In this document: piece after piece, positions 36,561 through 43,961 of the stretch
Layout: the number at the start of each line of letters is the position of its first letter
How positions within the stretch are numbered: the first letter of the stretch is position 1
Source: Agarilytica rhodophyticola
Lineage (GTDB): Bacteria > Pseudomonadota > Gammaproteobacteria > Pseudomonadales > Cellvibrionaceae
Direction: 5' to 3'
Assembly (NCBI RefSeq): GCF_002157225.2
Contig: NZ_CP020038.1
Coordinates: 3,874,501-3,938,500, forward strand
DNA length: 64,000 bases
Notes under the pieces: generated by a model
The model's database searches: none
What the model saw: only the letters and a program-made list of their open reading frames with translations
Told to the model about the DNA's origin: nothing
Translations under genes and position numbers: made by a program

Positions 36561-37052
36561 TTATTTAATATTTTTATCTGATTGCGTTAAATCATTTTCT
36601 AAATACTCACTTAACGCACACCTCCAAGCGCCCTCACTAATAGTGTATTTAGCCTCTTTTCTTTTAGGATATGAGTAAAAATCTAAGCCGCCTTCGTCAT
36701 CGCATGAGCCAAATAATTTTTCTTGGATAAACTTATTTATCTTAATAATACTATTTCGTATTTTTTTCATACCCATTTTCATAGACTCAGAAATATCCCT
36801 ATAAGTACACTTATAGCAGTACCTATTAACGAGTAATTTATGCAGAAAGGGATCTTCTTGCTTTAATGCACCTACCGCCGCATCCACTTTCAGCGCGTCG
36901 TCATCAGCAATATGAATTAAATTATTAAAAAATGGATTAACCTTGAGATCAGCCAAAATCCACATTGGGCTTGTGACAGAAAAATTAACATACGACCAAC
37001 TTGCCCAGGCTTTTAAAATTTCATCTATTGGTGTATCAATTGAAATATTCAC
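36561..37052 (-). CDS. Q-like late antitermination / regulatory protein
   Basis: 163 residues with the pattern of the phage late regulators: DEILKAWASWSYVN at the N-terminus, DDDALKVDAAVGALKQEDPFLHKLLVNRYCYKCTYRDISESM in the middle and a sigma-region-4-like HTH (TYRDISESMKMGMKKIRNSI). It is the last gene of the left early operon and directly precedes a promoter and terminator, the lambda Q-pR'-tR' order. Exact mechanism is inferred. Confidence 0.72.
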   Translation of the reverse strand: MNISIDTPIDEILKAWASWSYVNFSVTSPMWILADLKVNPFFNNLIHIADDDALKVDAAVGALKQEDPFLHKLLVNRYCYKCTYRDISESMKMGMKKIRNSIIKINKFIQEKLFGSCDDEGGLDFYSYPKRKEAKYTISEGAWRCALSEYLENDLTQSDKNIK

Positions 37053-37432
37053 TGCATTAAATCTCCCATATCATCAGCCCATGAGTTGTCGAACAACTCT
37101 TGATTTAAAGGTATTTCTCGTGTTGACCTGCTAGCAAAATACCTATTTACGCCCAAAGCTGTTTCATGTTCCATATTCATTTCCCTCACCTTCGAAGCTT
37201 CGATGTAACCAATATTTACGCCCTGCCAACCCTTATTAACCGTATAGTCAATAATTTCAGTTGGCGACATCACAAGTTTTTTAGAGCCATCAACGGCGGT
37301 TTTCATCGCTTGATTAAATGCCCTTTGCGTCAACGGTTTTTTTACGCTGATCCTAAAATCAATATAACTTTCCATGGCATCAACTTCGATCAACTTATCA
37401 AAATCACCTAAATCTATTTTTTTATACTTCAT
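37049..37432 (-). CDS. Replication-associated protein (DnaT/gpO C-terminal-like)
   Basis: 127 residues. Pattern SYIDFRISVKKPLTQRAFNQAMK then SPTEIIDYTVNKGWQGVNIGYIE, which recurs at the C-terminus of phage replication initiators and DnaT-like proteins and contacts DNA. No helicase, helicase loader or primase gene is visible in the prophage, so it may recruit host DnaB. It overlaps the Q-like gene by 4 bp. Confidence 0.55.
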   Translation of the reverse strand: MKYKKIDLGDFDKLIEVDAMESYIDFRISVKKPLTQRAFNQAMKTAVDGSKKLVMSPTEIIDYTVNKGWQGVNIGYIEASKVREMNMEHETALGVNRYFASRSTREIPLNQELFDNSWADDMGDLMQ

Positions 37433-38093
37433 CGTAGTTACCTTAGTTAATTAAATGTTTACTCATTTTGTTTAGTTATAAACGTATAGTTATTTTTAAT
37501 CGTTGTTTTAAAATCTTACCAACATGGATTGATCAGATCGGTTGCTTGTCGGGCAAACGCTCGCCTAACCATTTAAGGCAGACTAGCGCTTCCAGTATTA
37601 ACAACGCGGACGTCACGTCACGGAGAATACGGGGCGAGCCTAGACATGCACTATCTCGCTATGGACGTATCGCTGCAGTGCGACCTCTACGCCTGTCCAT
37701 CACCACGGATCGATACAACTCAAGTAAATTTTCTTCATGCTTAGAACCAAAGAAAACTCACCGCAGTTGCTCAATGCTGGGCCACTCTTGCGGCTGCGCG
37801 TGTGTAGAGAACCCCAGTACGCGCTTTTTAAGATCCCGACCCTGCGTTTAGCTAGCCGTCAATCGGGAAATTTTGGGCAAAAAAATACCCTCGAATAAAT
37901 ATTCGATAAAAAACAAACAGAAATAAGAATTACAGATTAAAAATTAATAAAAATATTTTGAGACGATCATATAAACCACCTAACACTGCTAAAAAACTGC
38001 CGCACCACCGATATGATGGCTGTGTGCTTGCGGCAAGCACGGTACACACAATACGTTTCAAGCCCCGCGAATGACTCTCACAACAAGAAAGTT
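37433..38093. other. 661-bp gap with GC-rich, structured, non-coding island
   Basis: A gap inside an otherwise tight operon. Positions about 37534-37860 are clearly richer in GC than the flanks and carry inverted repeats: GCTCGCC 37559-37565 with GGCGAGC 37633-37639, and ATGGAC 37661-37666 with GTCCAT 37695-37700. The only long frame (plus strand, 37468-37851) is Arg/Ser/Cys-rich and antisense to the operon, so I reject it as a gene. Candidates are a phage ncRNA or the replication origin. Confidence 0.5.
38024..38040. repeat. 17-bp palindrome GTGCTTGC-G-GCAAGCAC
   Basis: A perfect 8-bp inverted repeat with a single central base just downstream of the gene at 38094. Could be a terminator stem without U-tract, an RNA-processing hairpin or a protein site. 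Confidence 0.55.
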
Positions 38094-38666
38094 TTATTGG
38101 CTCGAATAACCAGACACAAAAGCGTCAGCAACAACATCCCATAACTCGGACTCAGAGAGCTGATAGCGGTCAAAGTTGGTATCAGGCTCTACACCGATCT
38201 CACAAAAGGAACGAGCGCCTTTAGGGTATTCATAACGCTTAGTCATTAGCGTGATAACAATGCCATCGGACTCTGTAGAATGCATGTTATATTCAGCTAC
38301 GTGATACTCTTCACCAGCCCTAATAACTTCCAAGCCCCGTTTCTTTTCCAGTGCATATTGCCCGCTATGAATCCAGGGCCTTCCGCCGCACGGCATTCTT
38401 TCACCTTCGTGCAAATAAGCATCATGGGTTTCTTCACCCTTCCACGGCATAGCTTGCCAATACTGATTTTTTTGAACACCAATAAGCACGCGAGATGTAA
38501 AAGAAAATCTATGATCATGAATCGCGGAGTGCTCAAAGCATTTTCGTCGCGGCAACTCAGGATGCCATACATGAAGTCTTTGCCTGCCTTGCAACTTGAT
38601 CTGTATAAAACCAAGACCATGCAATGTAATTGATTCCGATATCTCTTTAAATTTTTCAGTATTCAT
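38094..38666 (-). CDS. Cupin-like protein with HDH motif, unknown function
   Basis: 190 residues. CFEHSAIHDHRFSFTSRVLIG suggests a metal-binding double-stranded beta-helix, with further His in YHVAEYNMHSTESDG. The related HDH motif (HDHPW) occurs in the gene at 39057, two genes upstream. Enzymes of this fold include oxygenases and isomerases. No substrate can be named. It overlaps the ASCH gene by 4 bp. Confidence 0.5.
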   Translation of the reverse strand: MNTEKFKEISESITLHGLGFIQIKLQGRQRLHVWHPELPRRKCFEHSAIHDHRFSFTSRVLIGVQKNQYWQAMPWKGEETHDAYLHEGERMPCGGRPWIHSGQYALEKKRGLEVIRAGEEYHVAEYNMHSTESDGIVITLMTKRYEYPKGARSFCEIGVEPDTNFDRYQLSESELWDVVADAFVSGYSSQ

Positions 38667-39052
38667 ACAAGCACCTCAGAAAAATTAGGCTCAAAAAAAC
38701 CAAGCTGGCCGACACACGGCGTAAACGGGAAAACCTCAGCTTTACTAAAAGCAAAACCAAGAGGCCCTGTAAACCATCTTGAACATGAACGAGTAACAAC
38801 GCCTTCCATAAATACACAGCCAACAATTCCGCCTTTTTCTAAACACTCAAATGATGGAATATTTATATTGGGATTAATGTCTTGAGCGAATGCCACAGCC
38901 TCGCTATATTCTTTTTTAGTACAGCCCTTACTCGCATGAATTAAAAGACCACCGGTAAATCCAGGCTTGTATTTCCAACTCCTGTTCTCGACATCTTTGT
39001 AGCCGTTCACAATGAGCCAAGCCCAAGGCTGTTTGATTGATAATGCTTTCAT
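38663..39052 (-). CDS. ASCH-domain protein
   Basis: 129 residues. N-terminus MKALSIKQPWAWLIVNGYKD then VENRSW and LLIHASKG is the ASCH/PUA-like signature. ASCH proteins bind RNA or nucleotides, and one bacterial member hydrolyses N4-acetylcytidine. It is flanked by the two cupin-like genes, suggesting a common pathway. Confidence 0.85.
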   Translation of the reverse strand: MKALSIKQPWAWLIVNGYKDVENRSWKYKPGFTGGLLIHASKGCTKKEYSEAVAFAQDINPNINIPSFECLEKGGIVGCVFMEGVVTRSCSRWFTGPLGFAFSKAEVFPFTPCVGQLGFFEPNFSEVLV

Positions 39053-39056
39053 GCTG

Positions 39057-39518
39057 CTAGCCTCGCTTGCTTATTTTTTTATTTACCTTGGTGCCATACT
39101 TATCAATATACTTTTGGTAAAACATCCAGCCTTCAGGCGCATAAAAACCCCAGTCGCGCAAGTTCGGGCCAGTGATAAATATTGTCCAAACGGGGCCTTT
39201 CACCACTTCTAAACGGTGCGCGAATTTAGCACTGCGAAATACAGGAAAAAATCGGGGAATAAACCTTACTCGGTTAAAGGTATGCTCAGTTATTTCGCCG
39301 GACAACAAAAAAGACACGCTGTACCAAGGATGATCATGCAGCGCGCGGTCATCATCAGATGCAATAAATTTGTGCAGATAAATATTAAAATACTTATTGC
39401 GCGGAATAATCCACCAGCGGTCGAGATAATCCTCTACCTCAAAGTCAGGCGGTCTTTTTACTGCGAAGAGGCTCTTAATTTTATTAGGCAACAGTTCGCA
39501 TAACTTCTCACTCCCCAT
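39057..39518 (-). CDS. Cupin-like protein with HDHP motif, unknown function
   Basis: 153 residues from the ATG at 39518 (a start at 39551 would overlap the upstream gene by 44 bp). RWWIIPRNKYFNIYLHKFI, ALHDHPWYSVSFLLSG and AHRLEVV give the two-motif cupin pattern (HxH with a later His). Probably binds a metal. No family named. Confidence 0.55.
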   Translation of the reverse strand: MGSEKLCELLPNKIKSLFAVKRPPDFEVEDYLDRWWIIPRNKYFNIYLHKFIASDDDRALHDHPWYSVSFLLSGEITEHTFNRVRFIPRFFPVFRSAKFAHRLEVVKGPVWTIFITGPNLRDWGFYAPEGWMFYQKYIDKYGTKVNKKISKRG

Positions 39519-39768
39519 GGACGACCACCTCAGTTTTGCCGGTGTAGCCACAAAGTCTTGCCGTCTCTATTCCCCATTGCTCTACAATGTGAGGCAGCTT
39601 AACTCCGTATAAATCTTCAACATAACATTGCGCTACGCGATGAAGCTCCGCTATTGTCATACTATTTGGATCACTATCAATAAAACCGCTTTCTAGCGCG
39701 CCAATAATTGAACACACAAATTCATTAATCGCGTCCGCCTTAATTTGGCTGTTACTTTGCTCACTCAC
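39508..39768 (-). CDS. Small phage hypothetical protein
   Basis: 86 residues, overlapping both neighbours. Helical N-terminus (QIKADAINEFVCSIIGALESG) and AELHRVAQCYVEDLYGV. No family recognised. Confidence 0.5.
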   Translation of the reverse strand: MSEQSNSQIKADAINEFVCSIIGALESGFIDSDPNSMTIAELHRVAQCYVEDLYGVKLPHIVEQWGIETARLCGYTGKTEVVVHGE

Positions 39769-40333
39769 GAATCATTCCCTCTACAGTTAATAAAACACTC
39801 AAAACAACAGATAACAATTGCTTTGCTTGATTATGCGCTGCTTCCAACTCACCAGGATCAATACCGTCCGCCAAATCCAGCAGCCCATCTAACAATGCAC
39901 TTGAACGCTCGTTGACATATTTCAAAGCATCACTGACAGATAAGCGCCCTTCTGACGTAAAGGTTTTCGTTGAATGAAAAACGAGGCCCGCGTCTTTAAA
40001 AAACTTATTAAGAAATTCAACACGCAAGTTTTCGGGCATCTCGGCAACAATGACAGGCAATAAATCAAAGAATTTTCGGGCGTCAGCTTTTTGTGGGGGA
40101 TAAGCACCAAGGTTGCGATATAAGCGTTGACCAAACATTTCGACATCATGCTCGGTTATATCGGGATTATCTAAAAGATGTCTCACACCTAAACCGCGCA
40201 GCGCAGTTTTAAATTTTCTAGCATGAGACAATAGGCTTGCTGACACACCTTTGCGGCCAACATTCACAAGATACCGCCACTTATTCATATACACCAAAAG
40301 CAAATCCGTGGGATTTTGAGTGTAGTCGATCAT
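39761..40333 (-). CDS. Phage hypothetical protein
   Basis: 190 residues, mostly helical, starting MIDYTQNPTDLLLVYMNKWRYL. No signal peptide. The overlap of 8 bp with the next gene shows it is part of the left early operon. No family recognised. Confidence 0.5.
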   Translation of the reverse strand: MIDYTQNPTDLLLVYMNKWRYLVNVGRKGVSASLLSHARKFKTALRGLGVRHLLDNPDITEHDVEMFGQRLYRNLGAYPPQKADARKFFDLLPVIVAEMPENLRVEFLNKFFKDAGLVFHSTKTFTSEGRLSVSDALKYVNERSSALLDGLLDLADGIDPGELEAAHNQAKQLLSVVLSVLLTVEGMIRE

Positions 40334-40406
40334 ATTTTTTTACCTGTAAGCATTAGAATAATTGGAATTGAAAAGACCAAACCATTTTTAAGATGAATTT
40401 TTTAGC

Positions 40407-40634
40407 TTACGAAATACCTGAGAACAGACTTAACCTATCTTTTGGACTAACCAACTCTTTGTATTCGAACAACCTGATACCGTCAATATCCTCGACAACG
40501 AAGATAGCCCTATCACTTAGGCTCATCTTTCTAACACCAGACTGACTAAACTTGGTCAATCTAGCGAGAACAGAAGGATTGTTTCCAGGGACACTAAGCC
40601 ATTCACTTAGCGGAGTTTCTTCTTTGTGATTCAT
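40407..40634 (-). CDS. Cro-like small DNA-binding protein
   Basis: 75 residues, first gene of the left early operon, divergent from the repressor. NNPSVLARLTKFSQSGVRKMSLSDRAIFVVED resembles a short HTH followed by strands, as in Cro. Assigned as Cro-like mainly from position next to the operators and promoter. Confidence 0.5.
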   Translation of the reverse strand: MNHKEETPLSEWLSVPGNNPSVLARLTKFSQSGVRKMSLSDRAIFVVEDIDGIRLFEYKELVSPKDRLSLFSGIS

Positions 40635-40645
40635 TTAAAAAGCCT

Positions 40646-40734
40646 CATACCTTTGGAGCACCATAAAATACTACCTGTGGTTATATTTAATGTCAATACC
40701 TATGGTTATGGCAAGTTAGTACTCCAGGTATTAC
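40646..40734. promoter_or_regulatory. Right operator region of the immunity switch
   Basis: Two good copies of a 15-bp dyad, read on the minus strand as ATAACCACAGGTAGT (40684-40670) and ATAACCATAGGTATT (40709-40695). Two weaker sites with the ATACC core lie at 40646-40660 and 40719-40734. The good copies overlap the -10 and -35 of the leftward promoter. Similar copies lie at 42089-42127. Confidence 0.7.
40668..40696 (-). promoter_or_regulatory. Early leftward promoter (PR-like)
   Basis: Minus strand TTGACA (40696-40691), 17-bp spacer, TAGTAT (40673-40668). Near-consensus. It drives the Cro-like gene and the replication/late-control operon. Confidence 0.8.
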
Positions 40735-40743
40735 GATCAAAGC

Positions 40744-41133
40744 ATGAGTAAAAAGAAAATATTATCTGAAGAAGAAATAGCAGAATGCTTGGCGCTTAAA
40801 AAAATATACGACGAAAAAAAAGCCAAGCTAAAGCTCACCCAAGAGGCTTTAGGAGATGCGCTCGGCGGCATTTCCCAAGCTGCTGTGAGCCATTATCTGA
40901 ACGGAACGAATCCATTAAATGTTAGGGTTGCGATAGTATTTTCCCGCCTACTCAGAGTGCCAATATCTGATTTTAGCTCCAGATTGAGTAGGGATGCAGA
41001 GCTACCACCGAATATTGACGATGACAGCCGAATGAGCGAGCTGGCTGAGGCCGTCAGAGGATTAGAAGATAGGGATTTTATCGAGCTGATAGAGCTAGCT
41101 AAAACTAAGAAGAAGCTAAGCGGTGTTGCTTAA
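40744..41133 (+). CDS. Phage repressor, XRE HTH, CI-like but lacking S24 protease
   Basis: 129 residues. HTH at about 28-60 (KLTQEALGDALGGISQAAVSHYLNG). The remaining 70 residues are a short helical tail with no S24/LexA-type peptidase, so RecA-triggered self-cleavage is not expected. No ribosome binding site precedes the ATG. A promoter-like TTATGG (40706-40711), 17 bp, TATTAC (40729-40734) would make a near-leaderless mRNA, as lambda PRM does. It lies between the two operator regions and overlaps the convergent gene at 41105 by 29 bp. Confidence 0.8.
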   Translation: MSKKKILSEEEIAECLALKKIYDEKKAKLKLTQEALGDALGGISQAAVSHYLNGTNPLNVRVAIVFSRLLRVPISDFSSRLSRDAELPPNIDDDSRMSELAEAVRGLEDRDFIELIELAKTKKKLSGVA

Positions 41134-41650
41134 GATCTTGTGCGACACTTACAACCAATTCCATATCACCACATGAAAGCTCTCTGCATTCAATCATTAA
41201 TTTAGACAATAAATAGCCTTCACTGTCATCATACCGGTCGCCCACATTACCATAGCCATATATCAACCATGCTGGTGAAACATCAAGAAATTTAGCAGCA
41301 ATCATAAGCTCATAAAAATTCACATACTCCCCTTTAGTTATTTTCTTTGCCGCCGCATGATAGGCACTATCTTCTGGGGTGATACTGTCTATCGATTTAC
41401 TCATATGCACCTTGGTTTTTCTAGCTCGACGAAATCTGAGACTAAGCCCCCCATCCATTCTCAATAAAGATTCGGGTGAAGAAAAAATCTGCGATACAGT
41501 TCCATCTTGCTCAATGTAATCATCCTCATCGTATTTAGCGCCAATCACAGTGAAATCATGACTAACACTCTCAATTAGTGACTTTAGTTCGTACATCTGC
41601 TTTTTCGTTAACTTAGCATCAGATCGAATCTTAATCGTTACTATAGGCAC
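41105..41650 (-). CDS. HTH-like regulator with extra N-terminal domain, in immunity region
   Basis: 181 residues. After an N-terminal domain of about 80 residues (VTIKIRSDAKLTKKQMYEL...), residues 85-150 resemble a CI-type HTH domain (LSLRFRRARKTKVHMSKSI, then VNFYELMIAAKFLDVSPAWLIYGYGN). It is convergent with the repressor gene, overlapping by 29 bp. It could be a second repressor, an anti-repressor or an exclusion protein in the place of lambda rex. Function not known. Confidence 0.5.
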   Translation of the reverse strand: MPIVTIKIRSDAKLTKKQMYELKSLIESVSHDFTVIGAKYDEDDYIEQDGTVSQIFSSPESLLRMDGGLSLRFRRARKTKVHMSKSIDSITPEDSAYHAAAKKITKGEYVNFYELMIAAKFLDVSPAWLIYGYGNVGDRYDDSEGYLLSKLMIECRELSCGDMELVVSVAQDLKQHRLASS

Positions 41651-42088
41651 TAAGTATCTCCCTGGGAATAAAATCCACTATGTGACAATAAATAATAAAA
41701 ATAATATCTGGTTATATCTTAAGCGAATTTTACATGAAATCATTATGGCATTCAAAACTCTATTTTCTTTAAATAAGTTATACATTTCCGAAAAAATATA
41801 TTGATTTTTTAAAGTCAAGACTAAAGCCAAAGGTTTTTGACACATAAATCCTTATTTTGGTTAAATCTGGGTAGTTTTTATAACGTGGATTTGCCAACTC
41901 ATAATAAGGAAGTATGTATTGACATTTTCTTATAATTTAAAAATCTATTAGTGGCACCTTAAATTATTGATTTAATCGAAAATATCTATTTTTTTGGATT
42001 TCACCTTCCCGTAGAAGCAAATACACAGCAAGAAAACCCACCTTAAAACAGCAATTAAAATCAAAAAATTATCCGCTACTTAAAAAAT

Positions 42089-42127
42089 ATAACTACAGGT
42101 ATTGACAATAATATAACCTCAAGTATT
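42089..42127. promoter_or_regulatory. Left operator region of the immunity switch
   Basis: ATAACTACAGGTATT (42089-42103) and ATAACCTCAAGTATT (42113-42127), the same 15-bp dyad as at 40670-40709. They overlap the -35 and the spacer/-10 of the rightward promoter. Confidence 0.7.
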
Positions 42128-42129
42128 AT
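42102..42129 (+). promoter_or_regulatory. Early rightward promoter (PL-like)
   Basis: TTGACA (42102-42107), 16-bp spacer, TATTAT (42124-42129). It drives the operon from 42187 to the integrase. Covered by two operators. Confidence 0.78.
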
Positions 42130-42186
42130 TAATTGTACGACGCACCATCAAATCGAAGTTTATTTTCACCCACAAAGGAAAGCAGC

Positions 42187-42294
42187 ATGAACTTTGACAT
42201 AGATAGAGTTAGACGATTGGCAGCACAAGCAATTTTTAATCTTTCACGCGCTCGATGTGCTCAGCGCATGATAACCAACACACTAGGGATTTAA
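42187..42294 (+). CDS. 35-residue phage peptide
   Basis: First frame after the rightward promoter, with AAAGGAA six to seven bases before the ATG. Sequence begins MNFDIDRVRRLAAQAIFN and is helical and basic. Three bases separate it from the next gene. No family recognised. Confidence 0.45.
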   Translation: MNFDIDRVRRLAAQAIFNLSRARCAQRMITNTLGI

Positions 42295-42297
42295 CTT

Positions 42298-42513
42298 ATG
42301 GATATCGAGGCGAATAGAAAACGCGAAGCCACTGGAATAATTAGATTTACTGAAGCCGAGCGCGAAGATGAAAGCATCACCTATGTTTATGGCGTTAAGC
42401 CAGAACTAAAGCACAGCATTGAGAAAATACTAGATGCAAGCAGCAGTAAATCATATGTAGCCAAGAGCCTATGCCTTGCAGGCGTTATAGAAGCCATCGA
42501 CAGCTACCTGTAA
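42298..42513 (+). CDS. Small phage hypothetical protein
   Basis: 71 residues, starting MDIEANRKREATGIIRF. The second half (KPELKHSIEKILDASSSKSYVAKSLCLAGVIEAI) is helical. No family recognised. Confidence 0.5.
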   Translation: MDIEANRKREATGIIRFTEAEREDESITYVYGVKPELKHSIEKILDASSSKSYVAKSLCLAGVIEAIDSYL

Positions 42514-42543
42514 ATATGCTGAGCAACCCAACAGGAAAATAAT

Positions 42544-43332
42544 ATGAACACTGGAATACTCAGCAATATAAAAACTCTTTGCGACCGAGGTGCAATTTTT
42601 TATGTATCTCACAGCGGTGGAAAAGACAGTCAAGCCATGTATGCCATGCTAAAAAATCTTGTTCCGCACGATCAGATTGTTGTTGTGCATGCTGACCTTG
42701 GTGAAGTTGAGTGGGATGGCATACAAGAGCATATAAAATCAAACATTCACCACCAGCTAAATATTGTTAAAGCTGTCTGGAAAGATGGCCGCGAAAAGAA
42801 TTTACTTGATTACGTACTGCATCGCTTTAGCGTTCGGCCCGATGCCCCAAGCTGGCCAAGCGCTGCGTCACGCTGGTGTACTTCAGAGTTAAAAACTGGG
42901 CCAATTTACAAGTTTATTCGCCGAGACATGAAAGCAAGACAAGCCACTCTTGCGGTGAATTGCTTAGGCATTCGAGCGGAAGAATCCTGCACACGCTCTA
43001 AAAAACTAAGCTTTGAAACAAATAAAGAGCTAAGCAAAGCAGGACGGGAAGTGTATAACTTACTACCCATTTTTACGCTTACAACTGAAGATGTATTTAG
43101 AACCATTGGGCTTTCGAATCAAAAACCATTTTGGGCATATAACGCAGGCAACGAAAGATTATCATGCGTTTTCTGTGTCCTAGGCAGCGACAACGACTTA
43201 AAAAACGGCATGAAGCATCGACCCAGCTTGTTTTCCCGCTACAGAGAATTAGAAAAAACGGTTGGTTACACAATGTTTCACAAAAAATCTATTTCTGAAC
43301 GCGTTGGATTAATACCAGCAATTAATATTTAG
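42544..43332 (+). CDS. PAPS-reductase-like PP-loop ATPase
   Basis: 262 residues. PP-loop SGGKDS at 24-29, HADLGEVEW at 49-57, a Cys at 112 (RWCTSELK) and CVFC at 208-211. The three Cys resemble those that hold an Fe-S cluster in DndC-like and other nucleic-acid sulfur-transfer members of the family. True assimilatory sulfate reduction is unlikely for a phage. Related phage proteins are common but their substrate is unknown. AGGA site before the ATG. No DndA, D or E partner is present. Confidence 0.82.
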   Translation: MNTGILSNIKTLCDRGAIFYVSHSGGKDSQAMYAMLKNLVPHDQIVVVHADLGEVEWDGIQEHIKSNIHHQLNIVKAVWKDGREKNLLDYVLHRFSVRPDAPSWPSAASRWCTSELKTGPIYKFIRRDMKARQATLAVNCLGIRAEESCTRSKKLSFETNKELSKAGREVYNLLPIFTLTTEDVFRTIGLSNQKPFWAYNAGNERLSCVFCVLGSDNDLKNGMKHRPSLFSRYRELEKTVGYTMFHKKSISERVGLIPAINI

Positions 43333-43343
43333 GAAAAAAGACC

Positions 43344-43517
43344 ATGGCCACCATATTTATTCACCCTACCGCTATCAACGAAAAATGCGTTAATCAATTA
43401 TGCAAAGCCACGGGGATGCTGGCGGAATTTAAGAGCGGCACCAACTACGTAAAAATGATTAGAAAGTTTCGCCCATTACCAACCAAACAAAATATTAATA
43501 GCACAACTAAAAAGTAA
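43344..43517 (+). CDS. 57-residue phage protein
   Basis: AGGA with nine-base spacing to the ATG. Starts MATIFIHPTAINEKCVNQLC and ends in a basic tail (KMIRKFRPLPTKQ). Twelve bases after the PAPS-reductase-like gene. No family recognised. Confidence 0.5.
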   Translation: MATIFIHPTAINEKCVNQLCKATGMLAEFKSGTNYVKMIRKFRPLPTKQNINSTTKK

Positions 43518-43548
43518 ATTCTATTCACTCCTAACGAGGGAGGCAACG

Positions 43549-43851
43549 ATGTACAGAAAACCAAAACTAGAATCGATTTCTAAAGCCGCCACATCTTTAG
43601 GTGTTGAATCAAAAACACTTTTTTCTATGCTTGAAAACAACGGCATTCTCTATCGCGATCGCGACAACAAATGCATTGCAAGCAGTCAGCAAGTAAGGCT
43701 AGGTCGATTCATTAACAGCGAACGTGAAATAAATAAAGGCACTCACACATTCACTATTCGTGAAGTAAAAGTCACAGAGAATGGAAAAGCCTTCTTGCGT
43801 GGGTTTATAAACGATCACGAAGAAGCAAAGAAACAGGAGCCTTCATCATGA
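43549..43851 (+). CDS. KilAC-type antirepressor-like protein (DNA-binding domain alone)
   Basis: 100 residues matching the KilAC/ANT C-terminal domain: LESISKAATSLGVESKTLFSMLENNGILYRD then TIREVKVTENGKAFLRGF. Full antirepressors carry this after a BRO or Rha domain, which is missing here. It may control lysogeny or bind DNA. Its end overlaps the next gene by 4 bp. Confidence 0.7.
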   Translation: MYRKPKLESISKAATSLGVESKTLFSMLENNGILYRDRDNKCIASSQQVRLGRFINSEREINKGTHTFTIREVKVTENGKAFLRGFINDHEEAKKQEPSS

Positions 43852-43949
43852 ACGCCAAGAATAATAAATCCTGCCTGCGTAGTTACCTATGGCTCTCGAT
43901 TGCGCTGGCATTAATCGTTGTTTCAATGAGCCTGGAAAATTACTTTTAG
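43848..43949 (+). CDS. 33-residue single-span membrane peptide
   Basis: AGGAG eight bases before the ATG. One hydrophobic segment (YLWLSIALALIVVSMSL). Too short for a known family. It is coupled to the KilAC-type gene by a 4-bp overlap. Confidence 0.45.
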   Translation: MNAKNNKSCLRSYLWLSIALALIVVSMSLENYF

Positions 43950-43961
43950 AGGACACTCACC

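Larger units (their letters stand above)
41651..42186. other. AT-rich regulatory gap of immunity region
   Basis: 535 bp, very AT-rich. It holds the promoter of the minus-strand gene at 41105-41650 (not clearly assigned), and near its right end the operators and rightward early promoter. No gene seen. Confidence 0.55.

Noticed and set aside
37468-37851. 127-codon plus-strand ORF in the early-operon gap
   Set aside because: Antisense to the operon, rich in Arg/Ser/Cys, no ribosome binding site and no recognisable fold. Better explained by open frame in GC-richer non-coding DNA.
42544-43332. Phosphorothioation (Dnd) system
   Set aside because: Only the PP-loop protein is present. DndA, DndB, DndD, DndE and the restriction genes are missing.
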